Source: Rhynchonema sp. JSB1_4 (Eukaryota > Nematoda > Chromadorea > Monhysterida > Xyalidae). From it: a stretch of DNA of 64,000 nucleotides. The position numbers and the translations under genes were made by a program. Location: contig JASAMV010005787.1 of assembly GCA_030248065.1 (NCBI GenBank), forward strand, positions 18,551 through 82,550. The letters are read 5' to 3'. A model generated the notes under the pieces. It made no database searches. It saw only the letters and a list, made by a program, of their open reading frames with translations, and was not told the origin of the DNA. Below, piece by piece: positions 34,702 to 56,141 of this stretch. Position 1 is the first letter of the stretch, and every line of letters begins with the position of its first letter.

Positions 34702-35392
34702 AGGGTTGAATTAAAAAAATTTATTGTGGTACTTTTTTAAATTTTTCAAAAAACATTCTAAATCTTTTTTAAAATCACTTTTTATTCCGGACCCGAATGG
34801 GTTCGACAGGTACGAAGTTTCTAAAATCGCAGTTTTTAGTAATGTCCTGTGGCACACAAGAGGGAACGTTTCCACTGACTTTGTTTGGCATCGATCGGTA
34901 TGTTTGCATCCAGCGGTCGTGATATCTGCTCGCTTTAGCACATGGTGGTAACTCAGTGGGTGTGTGCTGCAAGTACGAAGGTCAACCTGCTGGCTGTGAG
35001 TTTGTGGAGGTGAAAGGCGACAAGACCTACAACGTACTTATGTATTTCTTGCCACTAAAATGGTAAATGACCAAACCTGGGCCAATGCAAACACCCTAAC
35101 AAAGTGGAGTGCCAGATATCCACTGGATATGAGGTGTCTGGTCGATTATAGTGCGCCTATCTGAGTCTCTCACAGCACCATTCCAAACCGAATTACAATA
35201 CAACCGTTTTTTTGAGAAGCACGAACGATTATATATACGTGCACAGAAGCACCCATTTTAACCTTAAAAAGTCAGTAAAAGACAAAAAAATCTTAAAAAA
35301 AGTGGACCGACATCGTTCTAAAATGATGAAATTAAAACAAATCCCAAACTTTTTTCAAAAAACTTTTTTTACTTTTTTTAAATCCTACCCTG
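34702..35392. mobile_element. hAT-like A/T-rich foldback element
   Basis: The left end is CAGGGTTGAATT and the right end TACCCTG. The interior has A/T-runs that fold back, like those at 20028-20703. No perfect 8-bp duplication is left, so it is probably older. There is no transposase. Confidence 0.55.
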
Positions 35393-36589
35393 ATTACCAT
35401 GACGTAACTCTATTTTTCATATTTACTGTCGCCAGACAGAATGTTTTTTTGCTAAATTGTGAATTGAATGATGTTCACATTTATTCTGAGCACCCGTGTT
35501 GACTTCGAGTGTTGTGGAGAACTCATTCTGCGATGTGACGTTCACGTTTATATTATGTGTTTGTGTCATGTGCATGTGGTTATCTGTTGCGGACTTTTTC
35601 TGTCTCAGTTCATATTTTACATCGATTGACTTTACAAAACAGAGACTCCATCCACGCAAGCTGTGCTTACGAAAAATTCCGCAAGCCCATTGACGCAATT
35701 GCATCTTTTCCGAACAAGTTTAGTGTGTTTCCATTGGGAAATTACGATAGGAAATTGAACATCAAGAACGAGCGATAACGGATTATTGGGCCGAATTCTC
35801 GAAAGCCAATTATCATGTAAGAACGTAATCATTGCGCGCAAGCGAAATTGAATTCTCAAAACTCAACAGCCATTGTACAGTCTACAACTGGAATGCGAAA
35901 TGCGGCTGTACCAGGGCAAGCCAATTGTCGAAAAAAGCTTTCCACCTCGGTGCATGAAGTCCCTTTTAATCCCAAAACGTGCGCGTGTGTTTTGAGCAAG
36001 GCTGCTGTTCGCCTAAGTTCGCAACAAATTGAGGTCAGCCAGCTGGAAGTTGTCATCATGCGCCCTTTCGCTGGCACACTTTTGATTGTCGATTGCAGAA
36101 TTGAATTCTGCTAGCGAAAGCTATATTCTCGAACTTGCTCCCAATCATTGCGCGCAAGTGTGGGCGAGAAACCGGCCCACTTTTGACATATTACAGTAGG
36201 TCTGAGCTTTGTGTCCGAAAATATTCTGTTTTCAGTTCTCCCGTGCTGATATGATTTTGTGTAATTGCATCATAACGCACGAAGTCGAAACAGGCTGACG
36301 TCAATTTTTTCACAAATTTCAAAATGCAAACTCAAAATTGGATGTGCTGGTAATTGGAAAAGAAAAGAAACAACGCGTGAAATTATGGCAGCAAAATGAA
36401 TGGATACGCGCCTGAACCACGTAAATCGTTTCAAATGAAGAACAACAGCAGCACAAAAGCGACGAATATACAACCAACGCAACGATCAATTGTAGCACAA
36501 GAGCAGCAACAAATGAAATACGTTAAATTTGTTAAAAAACGATAGCAAAAAATCAAAAGCTTTTCCCAGAAAAAATGGAGATCGCGAGA
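35393..36589. other. flank of copy 2 and 3' spacer of ATIC
   Basis: 35400-35700 and about 36190-36260 match the upstream flank of copy 1 (28960-29390), for example TTTTTCTGTCTCAGTTCAT. The duplicated unit therefore reaches nearly to the ATIC stop. Nothing else was recognised. Confidence 0.5.
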
Positions 36590-45737
<9,148 letters not shown>

Positions 45738-45950
45738 ATTTTTCGACTTTGCACCAGAAAGGAGAAAGGACGTAATGCCAAAAACAGTACGAACAGCAAA
45801 CAGCACGGTACCAAAACAAGAATGCTACAAGTACATACCGAAAACTCAACTCAACCCAAACGACTCAAGGTTGCACGCATATGGTGAAAGAGCCTGCGCA
45901 AAGTATGCCAAACCAATACATGGTGTGCGCGAACACCCCAGTGTGGGGGG

Positions 45951-46943
45951 CAGGGTTGTTTCAAAAAAAAAGTGGTCAATTAAAAAAATTTTTTTAAAAA
46001 AAAAAAATTTTTTTTTTGAAACTCAGATTTTGCTTTTTTTTAAATAAAAAAAAGTTGCCCAAAATGGGCTAAAATGTCCAAAAATGGCCTTTTTCGAGGC
46101 AAAAAATTGGCACTTTTTTCTGTGGACGAGACAATTTTTTCAAAATCGCGCCTGCGGCGCTCCGTATTGTCCCCAAATCCGTACAGGGATGCGCGGGGCT
46201 GGTCTTTTATAGTAATGTGGCACCGATAATGTACTACTACATGCTACTATTGGTCGCACAATGACCATATAAGAATTCATCAAAATCAATCCTGATTTTC
46301 ACGTTCAGTCACTCTTAACTACTGTGCTATTTGTGATTCTCACAAAACATTTTCAGCTGAAAATAATCTAGCAGATCAACCACGTTGCCGCATGTCTGAA
46401 ACATTCTCTTTACTACGTGTTTTGTGTGCGATCACGCAACGCAACGTCATTGCCCCGTCACTTTCCTGCTTTACGATTCAGGAAAAAAAATTGACCAATT
46501 CTTATAAAGTCATTGTGCGACCAATACACATGTATATATGCAGGTCTGGCGCAAAACCGGGCGCGCAAAGTCGATCTGACGCGCAAGATTTGGGCTGTAA
46601 TCGATATTTTGATGGTCGTATATCAGATATACGGCATTAGATGCATTAAAATACGTTGTACGGCATGCTACAATACATCAGAGTAACATCGTTAGTGAAC
46701 ATCAACCTCAGACTGGTCGGAGACCATGGAATCTGCACAATACTACCGGGTGTCACCACACAAGTTCGGTCTGAGGCGAAAATTTTTCAATTTTTGAAAA
46801 ATATGTTGTATCGATTTCATTTATCCTGAAACGTCGTTTGCAACACTTTTTCTAATAAAAAAATTTTTCGTCAAAAAAAAAATCGAAAAAAAATTTTTTT
46901 TAAAAAAAAAAGCTCGTTAATAAAAAATTTTTTTTCAACCCTG
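45951..46943. mobile_element. hAT-like non-autonomous element, complete, with nested MITE
   Basis: The ends are CAGGGTTG and CAACCCTG, with a perfect 8-bp duplication GTGGGGGG at 45943-45950 and 46944-46951. A/T-run foldback sequence lies near both ends. A MITE family A copy (46248-46526) is inserted inside. The right 240 bp recur at 34240-34473. No transposase is present. Confidence 0.85.
46248..46526. mobile_element. MITE family A, copy 3 (intact)
   Basis: TATTGGTCGCACAATGAC and GTCATTGTGCGACCAATA are perfect inverted ends. It is almost identical to 54515-54792, implying recent movement. It is nested in the hAT-like element. Confidence 0.88.
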
Positions 46944-47661
46944 GTGGGGGGCAATGCAGCAGCACCCATACCAACAGAACAGAACATCCCTGACCTGGGT
47001 TAGGCAATATTGATAACGTGCGCTTGTGCGTTGGGCACGTGGTAAATGCAGCGGCGCACGTGCGTGCTGCGGAGCCAGCAGAGTGATGATTTTGGTGTCA
47101 TTGCTTCAACAGCAGTGCACATTCATTCGTCTTACTTCACAACATCACCATTGGTTCACAAACCATTCGAATTGCATTGAATAGACCAAAATTGCTACCA
47201 AAAATCAAAATCACACCTGCGTGGACACAAAAAATGGAAAATCAGTTGAATAAGGATGTTTCTGACATGAAATCTAAATGACACCGCTAAATGACAGCAG
47301 TGAGCCTCAATGTGTACGAAACTGAAACATGCACACGGAGAGCTTTTGCTCAGAAAATTGCATATCTGCATTGGATTTGAATCCACCTTTTTTGCCTTGA
47401 ACTGCATTGGACCACTAGATCAATCAGCAATTTCGTGAACAGAATAAAGACGCGCAAATAAAACCGTCATCAAGGTCCAATTGTGCAAGATTTGAACGCG
47501 CTGAATGAGTCGTTTCTTCACAAGCGACCGCTTCTAACTTTTGTGAAGAAAAACTTGTGTTTCATTTTATTTCAATCCTGCCTTAGCGAAGCGCACCTGT
47601 CTCATACGCTGTTGTATGACAGTACCACATATAGATTAATTAATATCGTGCGCAAGACTGA

Positions 47662-47840
47662 ATGAACAAAGTGTTCATGCCACGCATCAAATCAAGCAGA
47701 AAGAGTCGAGCTGTTGGCCAGATGGTCGTGTTCAACGCTAAATCAAATCATCAAGTCCACCAACACAAGCTGGTGTGGTCGGTTTTGATCAGAGGTGGGC
47801 AGTGGATACTGACTGCTGCATCCATATTTTTGTGGGTTGG
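47662..47840 (+). pseudogene. relic of a chymotrypsin-like protease exon
   Basis: The translation WSVLIRGGQWILTAAS resembles the [17 protein letters not shown] block of the nested protease, but His57 and its Cys are lost and no other protease exons are found beside it. It lies just upstream of the two intact genes, so a decayed tandem copy is likely. Confidence 0.35.
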
Positions 47841-48024
47841 TATAAATTTTTCTTGTGGGAATTTGGGAGTGAGCACGGTGTTTTCATATGTGATTTAAGT
47901 TTGGTTACATTTGTTTATCTACTTCAATTAAAAATAGACAGTTCAGCTCATATCAAATCTTTAACTTTACAAGCAAGCGAAATCTTGCCAAAACGCAATT
48001 GTTTCACCAAGCATATGTGTCGAG

Positions 48025-50116
48025 ATGGGAAAACCATACATGTTTCTGCTTTTTATGGTGATCTGGCTAATTTGCCAAAATAGCGAAGCGATATACAGTG
48101 AGTTGGACCAAACCAGGTGATGCAGCGCCAACTGCTGCGCAAACAGCATGCCAGTTCCTGCTGGAAGAATCCTGAGTTTGAAATTCATGTCGCCTTGTGT
48201 GTATTTTTGAAATCGTCTGGTCAATCTGGTCTTGCTGCAAGATGTCGAACATTGCAAGTTCGATACACACCCAAACTACAGTGTTTTATTTCCAGGGGGC
48301 GTGGAAGCTTTTCCACACAGCTGGAAATGGCAGGGTCTGTTGATGTACAAGGGCCGGCACGACAACCAATACAAGGTGTACGGGTGTGGAGCTGTGGTGG
48401 TCAGTAAATGGAAAGTACTAACGGCCGCGCATTGCCTGTTGGTTTTCGGATCCCTTGGCTTTCCAAAAATTAGGTGGGAAATAGTGGACCAGCTGGCACA
48501 CTTTGGCGACTTCCACAAAAAGAACTACTTTTTGATCGGACGAATATTCGGAAATTGAGCCATTGCAGAATTGTGCACGGACCCTCTAAGATGCAATAAT
48601 TTTACAATGATCGAATGCAATCGCCGAATATTCTTAGCTGCAAATCACAAAAACGTCAACAAATGCGACGATCACTCTTGATGCTGCTGTATCAGAGCGT
48701 CCTCAGTGTCGTCAGTAATGTGCTGGCCCTCAAAACTGACATCTCGCTTCTAACTTTTAACACCCACTCCAACATGACCCAAACCAGTGAATCACAAATA
48801 CATGCCTACATGATGCATACTGTATGTGATAACCCCAAACAAAATGCAGTTTCGATGGCGGTCGGAAAAACGCCAGACTTGACCCAACAATGAGCCTGAT
48901 CGTGGTGTTGGGCTTACACGATCGAACAGAATGGCGGGAGGGTCAGATTAGACGTGTCGCCCTCAAGCAGCCGAAAGATGTACCTGATGAATATTACGTC
49001 GAAGGTCATTGGACAAATAATGGGGACATCGCTGGTTGGTTCGTCATTTACGGCTAGGCTTCACTGAACAACACTTTGGTTTGACCTGGGGACGTACCTT
49101 AGGACGGCAAACCTGAGGGAAGGGACGAAAAAAACTTGGCAAACCCGTCCGCAGTTGTACCTGGTCATAGCCTTATTTTGCAAATTTTGAGACAGTCATC
49201 TGTTTCGCTTCTTTGAATTCTGCTGCGCCACACGGTGACAGTCAATGTATATTATTTGCAGTGTTGACAGTGAACCAATCAATTGAGTTCAACTGGAAAG
49301 TCGAAGCAGTTCAATTGCCAGCACATGTCAATGACGATGTCACGGATGGCACAGAGTGTATAACGGCAGGCTGGGGCCAAAATGAGTGTGAGAACTTTAG
49401 TCTCATTAAACTATTTTACACAGAGCCTAACTATGTACGTATAGCTGGCTGACGTTTTCACATAATGTGCAGGGGGCGTCAACCCGAGGTTTCTGCACCA
49501 AGCCACAGTCAAAGTCGTCAACGAAGAACGATGCCGACAACGAGGGAACAAATTTTTTGACGACCACGTGGTGTGCGGCGAAGCATTGCAAGGGTCCTCA
49601 TCCTGCTATGTGGGTTTTATCGGGCTGTTGAGATTCTCTGCACGAATGTTCGCTAAACTCGTTGTTCGCATAAATCGGGAATCAAATTTCGTCCCGAACG
49701 ACGGTGACCTGCTGTCGACAAAGTGTGGGCACAGCGGCAATTGTATTGCCACCAGAAACCCTCTTCCGTAACAGCAGAGTGGCTACATAATGAATATATA
49801 TACATACCTCTCGCCTAGCAATATCTTATGCAACATCATGGGTCACAGCGTCATCACGTGGCTTCGTTGAGTGAAAACTACACGATGTGGAACATGAATC
49901 TCATCATGATGAGACAACTGCTGGAAATATAATTTTAAGGGCGATTCCGGTGGTCCGTTAATTTGCGCCAAAGGTGCGGGATGGGTGTTGCACGGCATCA
50001 CGGCCTTCCTACAGAACCGCGTCAAACGGGAACAATGGCAAGACTGCAGCAAACTGCCGGCTGGATTCACTCGGGTGTCGACTTATGTGGGCTGGTTGCG
50101 AGCTCGTGGTGTTTGA
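48025..50116 (+). CDS. chymotrypsin-like serine protease (S1A), gene P1
   Basis: Six exons: 48025-48097, 48296-48437, 48850-49034, 49262-49387, 49473-49609 and 49940-50116, totalling 279 codons plus stop with all phases matched. The signal peptide MGKPYMFLLFMVIWLICQ is followed by NSEA, then IYRGVEAFPHSW. This aligns with [12 protein letters not shown] of the nested protease, so Ile16 would follow the signal cleavage site with no propeptide. His57 is in LTAAHCL, Asp102 in NNGDIAVL and Ser195 in GDSGGPL. Ser at position 189 (SSSCYGDSGG) predicts a chymotrypsin-type pocket. The cysteines for bonds 42-58, 168-182 and 191-220 are present. Two donors are GTTGGT. Gene P2 repeats the same exon plan, which supports the model. 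A missed tiny exon carrying a propeptide cannot be excluded. Confidence 0.85.
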
Positions 50117-51413
50117 GCATGTGATAGTGCGGGTGATCTATACTTTTCACAAATGTCATTCATTGACGTTCATTATGTTCGTATAAATAAGAGGATCCTG
50201 TTGACTGTCTGGGTTCTGGTAAGAGGATTCTGGGTTAAACAACCAAATTCCCAGATCTGTTCCTTTGAGCATTCGGGCATTTGTCGTATCTCTCTTAATC
50301 TACATAAATTCGAACGGACAACGATATATTAGCACAAATCAGAACTGCTACAAAAAAATAAAGCAGACCAATTGTGAAACCAACATAATGACACAAATGC
50401 TACCGACTGTACTTGTCTGAAGATGCACAAGCGACAGTGCTCTACTAGCTGACTTAATACTCACGAAACCAAGGCAGTGCCAACCTTTGAACTGCGACGG
50501 AACATCAATAAACGCTTGCTGTCTCTACCATACTAACAGTTCTATTCAAGACATCAAGATATCAGATATTGCGTCGTATTTTTGGGATATTCCGCCATAT
50601 TTTCGGATAATCCGTCGTGGTGCCTCACGGAACGCAACATCCGGCGGGCGAAGACAACATTCCAGATATTTCGTCGTGTTCGCGGGTTCCTGATATCCTC
50701 TGAAAGCCATATTGTTCTAAAGATTCTGTCTTATCTAAGGCGCTAAACATTTTCTTGGAGAAGAGTTTAGTCACGTTTTAGGGCGGCCTTAGGTTAAATC
50801 CGGAAACCGGAATCCGGAAATTTTTCCGGAAAACGCATTATTTTTGCATGTAAATTTTTGCGTTTTCCGGAAATATTTCCGGAGTCCGGAAATGTTTTGC
50901 ATTTTTGCATGCAAATTCTTTCCTGGTTCCGGATTCCGGAATTAACCTAAGTACGCCCTAAATTCACCTAACTCGACTTACTGCACAAACTGTTTCGAGA
51001 ACTTGGCATAAGAAACGAACGGTATCGACCATAATTGGTAACATGACGATTCGAAGACTACATGAAACTGATGAAAATAAAAACAAAAAGTAAAATCAGA
51101 AAATCTGAACAGACTATTATCAGTCTCTGTTCCTGCGAGTTCTTCTTCTCTTTAGTTCAATGCGGAGTTTCTTACGTCGATGCTTCAGTGTGCGCAACCG
51201 TTTCGCGTAAACGCAGAGTTGTTATCCTGCATATATGAATCAGTTGGTTTGATTTGGGTGTGTGGGTTAAACAGGCACATTGTACTGTATGTTACTGTCT
51301 TCGGTTTGGATTTGCATAGAACGAAAACATTGAATCTAAGTTGAAAATCAATCCAAAAGTATGTTTCAAGCTGTTTTCGGAGAAGAAAAGTTGTTGTCTG
51401 CATTTGTGTTGTG
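50117..51413. other. spacer between the two protease genes
   Basis: Possible poly(A) signals for P1 lie near 50357 and 50508. A foldback element lies at 50777-50960. A stretch at 50560-50690 repeats GATATT(C/G)CGTCGT-like words. Nothing else was recognised. Confidence 0.5.
50777..50960. mobile_element. small foldback element (CCGGAATCCGG core)
   Basis: The ends are TTAGGGCGGCCTTAGGTTAA and TTAACCTAAGTACGCCCTAA. The arms continue with CCGGAATCCGG words and TTTTTGCATG. The AGGGCGnnCTTAG ends resemble those of the palindrome nested at 32970-33075. Confidence 0.75.
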
Positions 51414-54400
51414 ATGGGAAAACTATCCATTGCCTCCCTGTTTGTGGTGATCTCGATGATTATTGCTCAGAGTAGCATCGCGATTTACAGTGAGTCCAAT
51501 CCGATTTAAAATGAATTGGCTAAGGCGAACCAATATGAATGTAAATTGTGCACAATTTTGCAATATCTTTTCATCTTTTTCCAGTTTGACACCAGAGACT
51601 GAATATGAGCGTTTCCGGTTCCCTTACCGGGCTTCCAACGTTTCGAGGAACAATTAATCATCCCACCAGGTTATAGGCCGTGGCCTTTGCGTTCTTGCAG
51701 GGGGCTACGAGGCCAGGCCTCACAGTTGGCCATGGCAAGGACTGTTGATGTACAAGTACAAACAGGACAAGGCCGACCACTGGGTGCCCGGTTGCGGCGC
51801 AGTGCTGGTCAGCAATCGGAAAGTGCTCACCGCCGCACATTGTCTGTTGGTGGTGGGGTCTATGGTTTGGATCTACGGTTGTCGGTTGTTAGGCGCATGG
51901 CAGACTGGTTGACGCATGAAACAAATCCTGACTGCTACATATGTCTGATCGGTCTTGGCATTTTACTCGAGTCTTACCCATTTGTGGTTTTTTCACCATT
52001 TTTCGAGTATGATTTCTTCATCGACCTGTGTAAATCAACTGCCGTTCAAACTGAAGTTCCATAACCCAAAGACACATGATGATAAGCGTGCATCTGAAAT
52101 CACAAAGCATATAAACACCGGCAAAATATGTTGCGCATGTAGTTTCGATGGCGGCAATAAGAACGCGACGCTGAACCCGAATATGAGCCTGATCGTGGTG
52201 TTGGGGTTGCACGATCGAACAGCATGGCGAAATGGAACGATTCGATCGGTTACGCTGCGTGAACGTGCGGACGTGCCAGATGACTGGTACAATTTTGGTG
52301 ATTTTTGGAATGACGGAGACATAGCTGGTCAGTCAATGCGTGTGCGATTGAAAAAATGAAGATGTTTAGCATAAAGACAAAGAATCCCAAACCAGATTCA
52401 AAAATTTGACGTGTAAATTGTGATTAAAATTGAAAGTTGGTGGACCGTGCGCGCTTGCTAAAAGTCAAGCTCTCCATCATAGAGCACCAAATTCGATAAG
52501 TGGGGAAGCAGCCTCCCGTCTCCCGTGTGCCTGGTCAAGGAGGATGCCTGATGGTCCCACTCCCTAAAGAGGGGCGGATGGTCCGTGTGCCAAGGGCGAC
52601 GACTGGTCCTCCCACAAAGGTAGTAGTGACCGTCAGCCCCTCTTGGAGGAAAACTGGGACCATCCGTCAGTCTTCCCAGCCTCAAGGGCGACCAATGGTC
52701 GTGGGATCATCCGTCCCAAAGACAATTAATAAAATCTCCCCTATCTGTTTGCAGTGCTAACGATGAATCGATCAATTCAATACGGTATGAATATGCGACC
52801 TGCTAAATTGCCACGCAACACCAGTGCCGCAGTTCCACGTCACACAGTGTGCCGAACTGCGGGATGGGGTAGTAATGAATGTCAGATACGAATTTTGGCC
52901 TGGCAAACTATTCGTACCCAACGTAGTGAAGCCTATGTGTTAATTTTAAACTGGCTTGTCATATGCAATCGCACAATAACGTCAAAGGCAGAAACAGAGT
53001 CAATGCCGTTGTAATAGTGCCACATACCACAGCAAGTAAGATATATGTACATTGGCTGAAATTCACAAAACAAAGTCAAGCTCACCGTCAAGCTCAACGT
53101 CAAAGTTAACCGTCAACCTCAAAGTCACGTGTAACATGACGGTGAACTTTCACGAGTTCACCGTGTTCACCGTCAACTTCAAAGTCAAGCTGAATGTTTC
53201 GCTCGCACTGGCACACAACAACAATGTTTCACTGCAACACAGTGTTGTGCTGCGCTGTAGTGTGTTGCCACAGCACAGCACTGTGCTGATTATAACGTTG
53301 TGAAGAGGCTAGTTTGGTTGGCCGACGGTGTTTTCCATTCCCATTGCAAGCCTGACGTTGAACTTGACGGTGAATTTGACGGTGAACTCGTGATAGATCA
53401 CCGTCATTTTACACGTGACGTTGATTCAGTTTGACGGTGAGCCTTGATGTTGAGCTTGACGGTGAGCTTAACTTTGTTTTCTGAATTCCACCCACAGACA
53501 GTTCACCGTCTGAACACATGAATGGATTGCCACGATATTAAACTTGCTCCATTCGTATACTGTCCATTGGGGCGACCAGTCTACCAAGTTGATTACGTAT
53601 ATGCAGCCGGTCTGCGCCCGAAGTTGCTGCACCAAGCCGACGTCAGAATTGTGGATGAAGAACAATGCAAGCAACGAGGAGACAAATTTGCTGACGACTA
53701 CGTGCTGTGCGCCGAAGCGGTGCGCGGGTCATCGTGTTATGTGCGTAAGGGCGCTTCCACGCGGCTGCGGTTTGCAGTGCTGAAGAAATCGATGGCCAAA
53801 GCAGTGGTTTTTAAAAAAAATTTTAAAATTCGTTCAAGAGTTAAAAAAATTTTTTTTATCATTTCAAAATTCGAAAATTTCTCTATTTTTTGCTCTAAAA
53901 GGCTTATTTTTTGCACAAAAATTGCTACTGTTGACATCACCTAACCCTACCATGGGTGTATTGGGTGCCATAATCGTTGTTTTGTGGCATCTAGACATAG
54001 TGCGGACACTCACAGGGCCTCTCATATGACTACACACGTACATGTGACTGGGCGGGCATTTATTTATCCGTGCCCCAGACCCGAAAGGAGTGATTAATTA
54101 AAAAAAATTAAAAAAATGGGTTTCGAATGAAAATTTTTTTTATTAACCACTGGACCAAAGATCTCACAACGCATTTGCAGCTGCGGTTTGCGGTGTTCAC
54201 CCGAAACAGTTCTTTGGCCTGGAGTGCAGCGCGCTACAACTACAGAATTTGCCAGTGTAGTCGAATTTTAGTCTGTGAACAGCAGAGAACGTCACTGTTG
54301 TCTAATGACGCTAAGCACTTGCAATAAAGTCATAGAATAAAGTCAGTCAAAGAAATGTTGCGATACTGGACCGCAAACCGCAACGTGCTGGCCATGCAAA

Positions 54401-55036
54401 TGCGGTGCTGTGTCTTTGTTTGGACATCACCAATTTTATTCAGCACCGCCAACAGCAACCAAATCAAGTGTGCTTTTGACAGTTTAGCCTTATCTTGACA
54501 ACGAATACTGTTGGTATTGGTCGCACAATGACCATATAAGAATTCATCAAATCAATCCTGATTTTCACGTTCAGTCACTCTTAACTACTGTGCTATTTGT
54601 GACTCTCACAAAACATTTTCAGCTGAAAATAATCTGGCAGATCAACCACGTTGCCGCAGGTCTGAAACATTCTCTTTACTACGTGTTTTGTGTGTGATCG
54701 CGCAACGCAACGTCATTGCCCCGTCACTAGCCTGCTTTGCGATTCAGGAAAAAAATTTGACCAATTCTTATAAAGTCATTGTGCGACCAATACCTACTAC
54801 ATATATGGGCCACCGTTGTTTCGAAGATCACTGAAAATGAAACGGACTTTCAGGGTGATTCCGGTGGTCCGCTGGTGTGCGGCGCGCACAGCTGGTGGGT
54901 GTTGCACGGCATCACTGCATTTATGCTGAAACGCGGCAAGAACGAACATGGTCAAAGGGAGAATTGCAGCGCACTACCGGCTGGATTCATCGAGGTGTCG
55001 ACCTATGTCAACTGGTTGCGCAAACGTGGAGTGTGA
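51414..55036 (+). CDS. chymotrypsin-like serine protease (S1A), gene P2
   Basis: Six exons: 51414-51489, 51701-51845, 52143-52327, 52755-52880, 53607-53740 and 54854-55036, totalling 282 codons plus stop with matched phases. It is a tandem paralogue of P1 with identical intron positions. The signal peptide MGKLSIASLFVVISMIIAQS is followed by SIA and then [14 protein letters not shown], so again Ile16 follows the signal cleavage site. The triad is His57 in LTAAHC, Asp102 in DGDIAVL and Ser195 in GDSGGPL. Ser189 (GSSCYGDSGG) indicates chymotrypsin-like preference. Introns 4 and 5 have been swollen by foldback elements and a MITE A copy, putting the Ser195 exon 1.1 kb from its neighbour. Nothing suggests inactivation. 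Confidence 0.85.
52500..52735. repeat. imperfect internal repeats in P2 intron 3
   Basis: Words such as GATGGTCC, GGGCGAC and TGGTC(G/C)T recur with their complements over about 230 bp. They look like a diverged inverted or tandem repeat. No ends were defined. Confidence 0.4.
53043..53497. mobile_element. foldback element family B, copy 2
   Basis: The left end is GAAATTCACAAAACAAAGTC and the right end ACTTTGTTTTCTGAATTCC. The arms are built of repeated (A/C)GTCAA(G/C)(C/T)TCA words and their complements. The ends match the family B element at 8353-8890; the centre does not. It lies in P2 intron 4. Confidence 0.75.
53840..54085. repeat. dispersed repeat, copy 2
   Basis: It is the inverted counterpart of 30175-30395, preceded by A/T-runs. 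It lies in P2 intron 5. Class unknown. Confidence 0.6.
54515..54792. mobile_element. MITE family A, copy 4 (intact)
   Basis: It has perfect TATTGGTCGCACAATGAC ends and a nearly identical interior to 46248-46526. It lies in P2 intron 5. Confidence 0.88.
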
Positions 55037-55259
55037 AGAACACTGGATGATTGAATGATATTCTGTGGGTGATCACGTGATTTGATGTTGACAACACGCT
55101 ATTCATGTGCTTATGCTGCTCACGTCATATTTGTCTGAATCTGTCGATCGGGAATTAGAATTGACCAAAATTTTTAGCTTCTGGAAACGTAAGAAACGTA
55201 AAAGAGCCCGCAATTGAAGGTGGTAACTATAGCAATGCAAACACATAGCTACGTGTGCT

Positions 55260-55704
<445 letters not shown>

Positions 55705-56141
55705 GAGACCACGTGTGCAAAGTGCTTGCTTTTGCTTGCGGGCAGCAATTTTTCCGCCCAAACAGCTATGGCTGCTGCATTTCGATGAGTTGGTTTAGGT
55801 TTTTTATTGCGATCGCTGCGTAGGCTTGAATCAAGAATGTCTGAATAGAAAACACCGGAAATATTGGAGCTCAAATCCTGCTGCGTGTTACGCAGGGCGG
55901 CTCCATTTTTTTGTTTGCCACCACTGCAAAACTTTGTTGGCCTCGTGAAACACCACTGAGCAATTTTTTGCGCTGCGCCAATTCCAAACTCCAGATTTCT
56001 AATGCCTCGTCTCTATTATGAAAAATGGGCCAAAAGAAACGCCGTCGCCAATCAGTTGTGCGGTCGTCTTAACAGCAAGCAGTATCGTGCCTGTGTGCTG
56101 CTTTTTTGGCCCTGCCGACCAGCCGATTCGTACAGTACGTT

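Larger units (their letters stand above)
45738..48024. other. spacer between ATIC and the chymotrypsin-like genes
   Basis: The ATIC promoter should lie just above 45737, but no TATA box was seen. The region holds an hAT-like element (45951-46943) with a nested MITE A copy, and a protease relic near 47700-47830. Nothing else was recognised. Confidence 0.5.

Noticed and set aside
51590..51660. Extra exon of P2 carrying a propeptide
   Set aside because: An acceptor (TTTTCCAG) exists, but in the phase required the codon after it is a stop, and no downstream donor gives an Arg-Ile-Val-Gly join.
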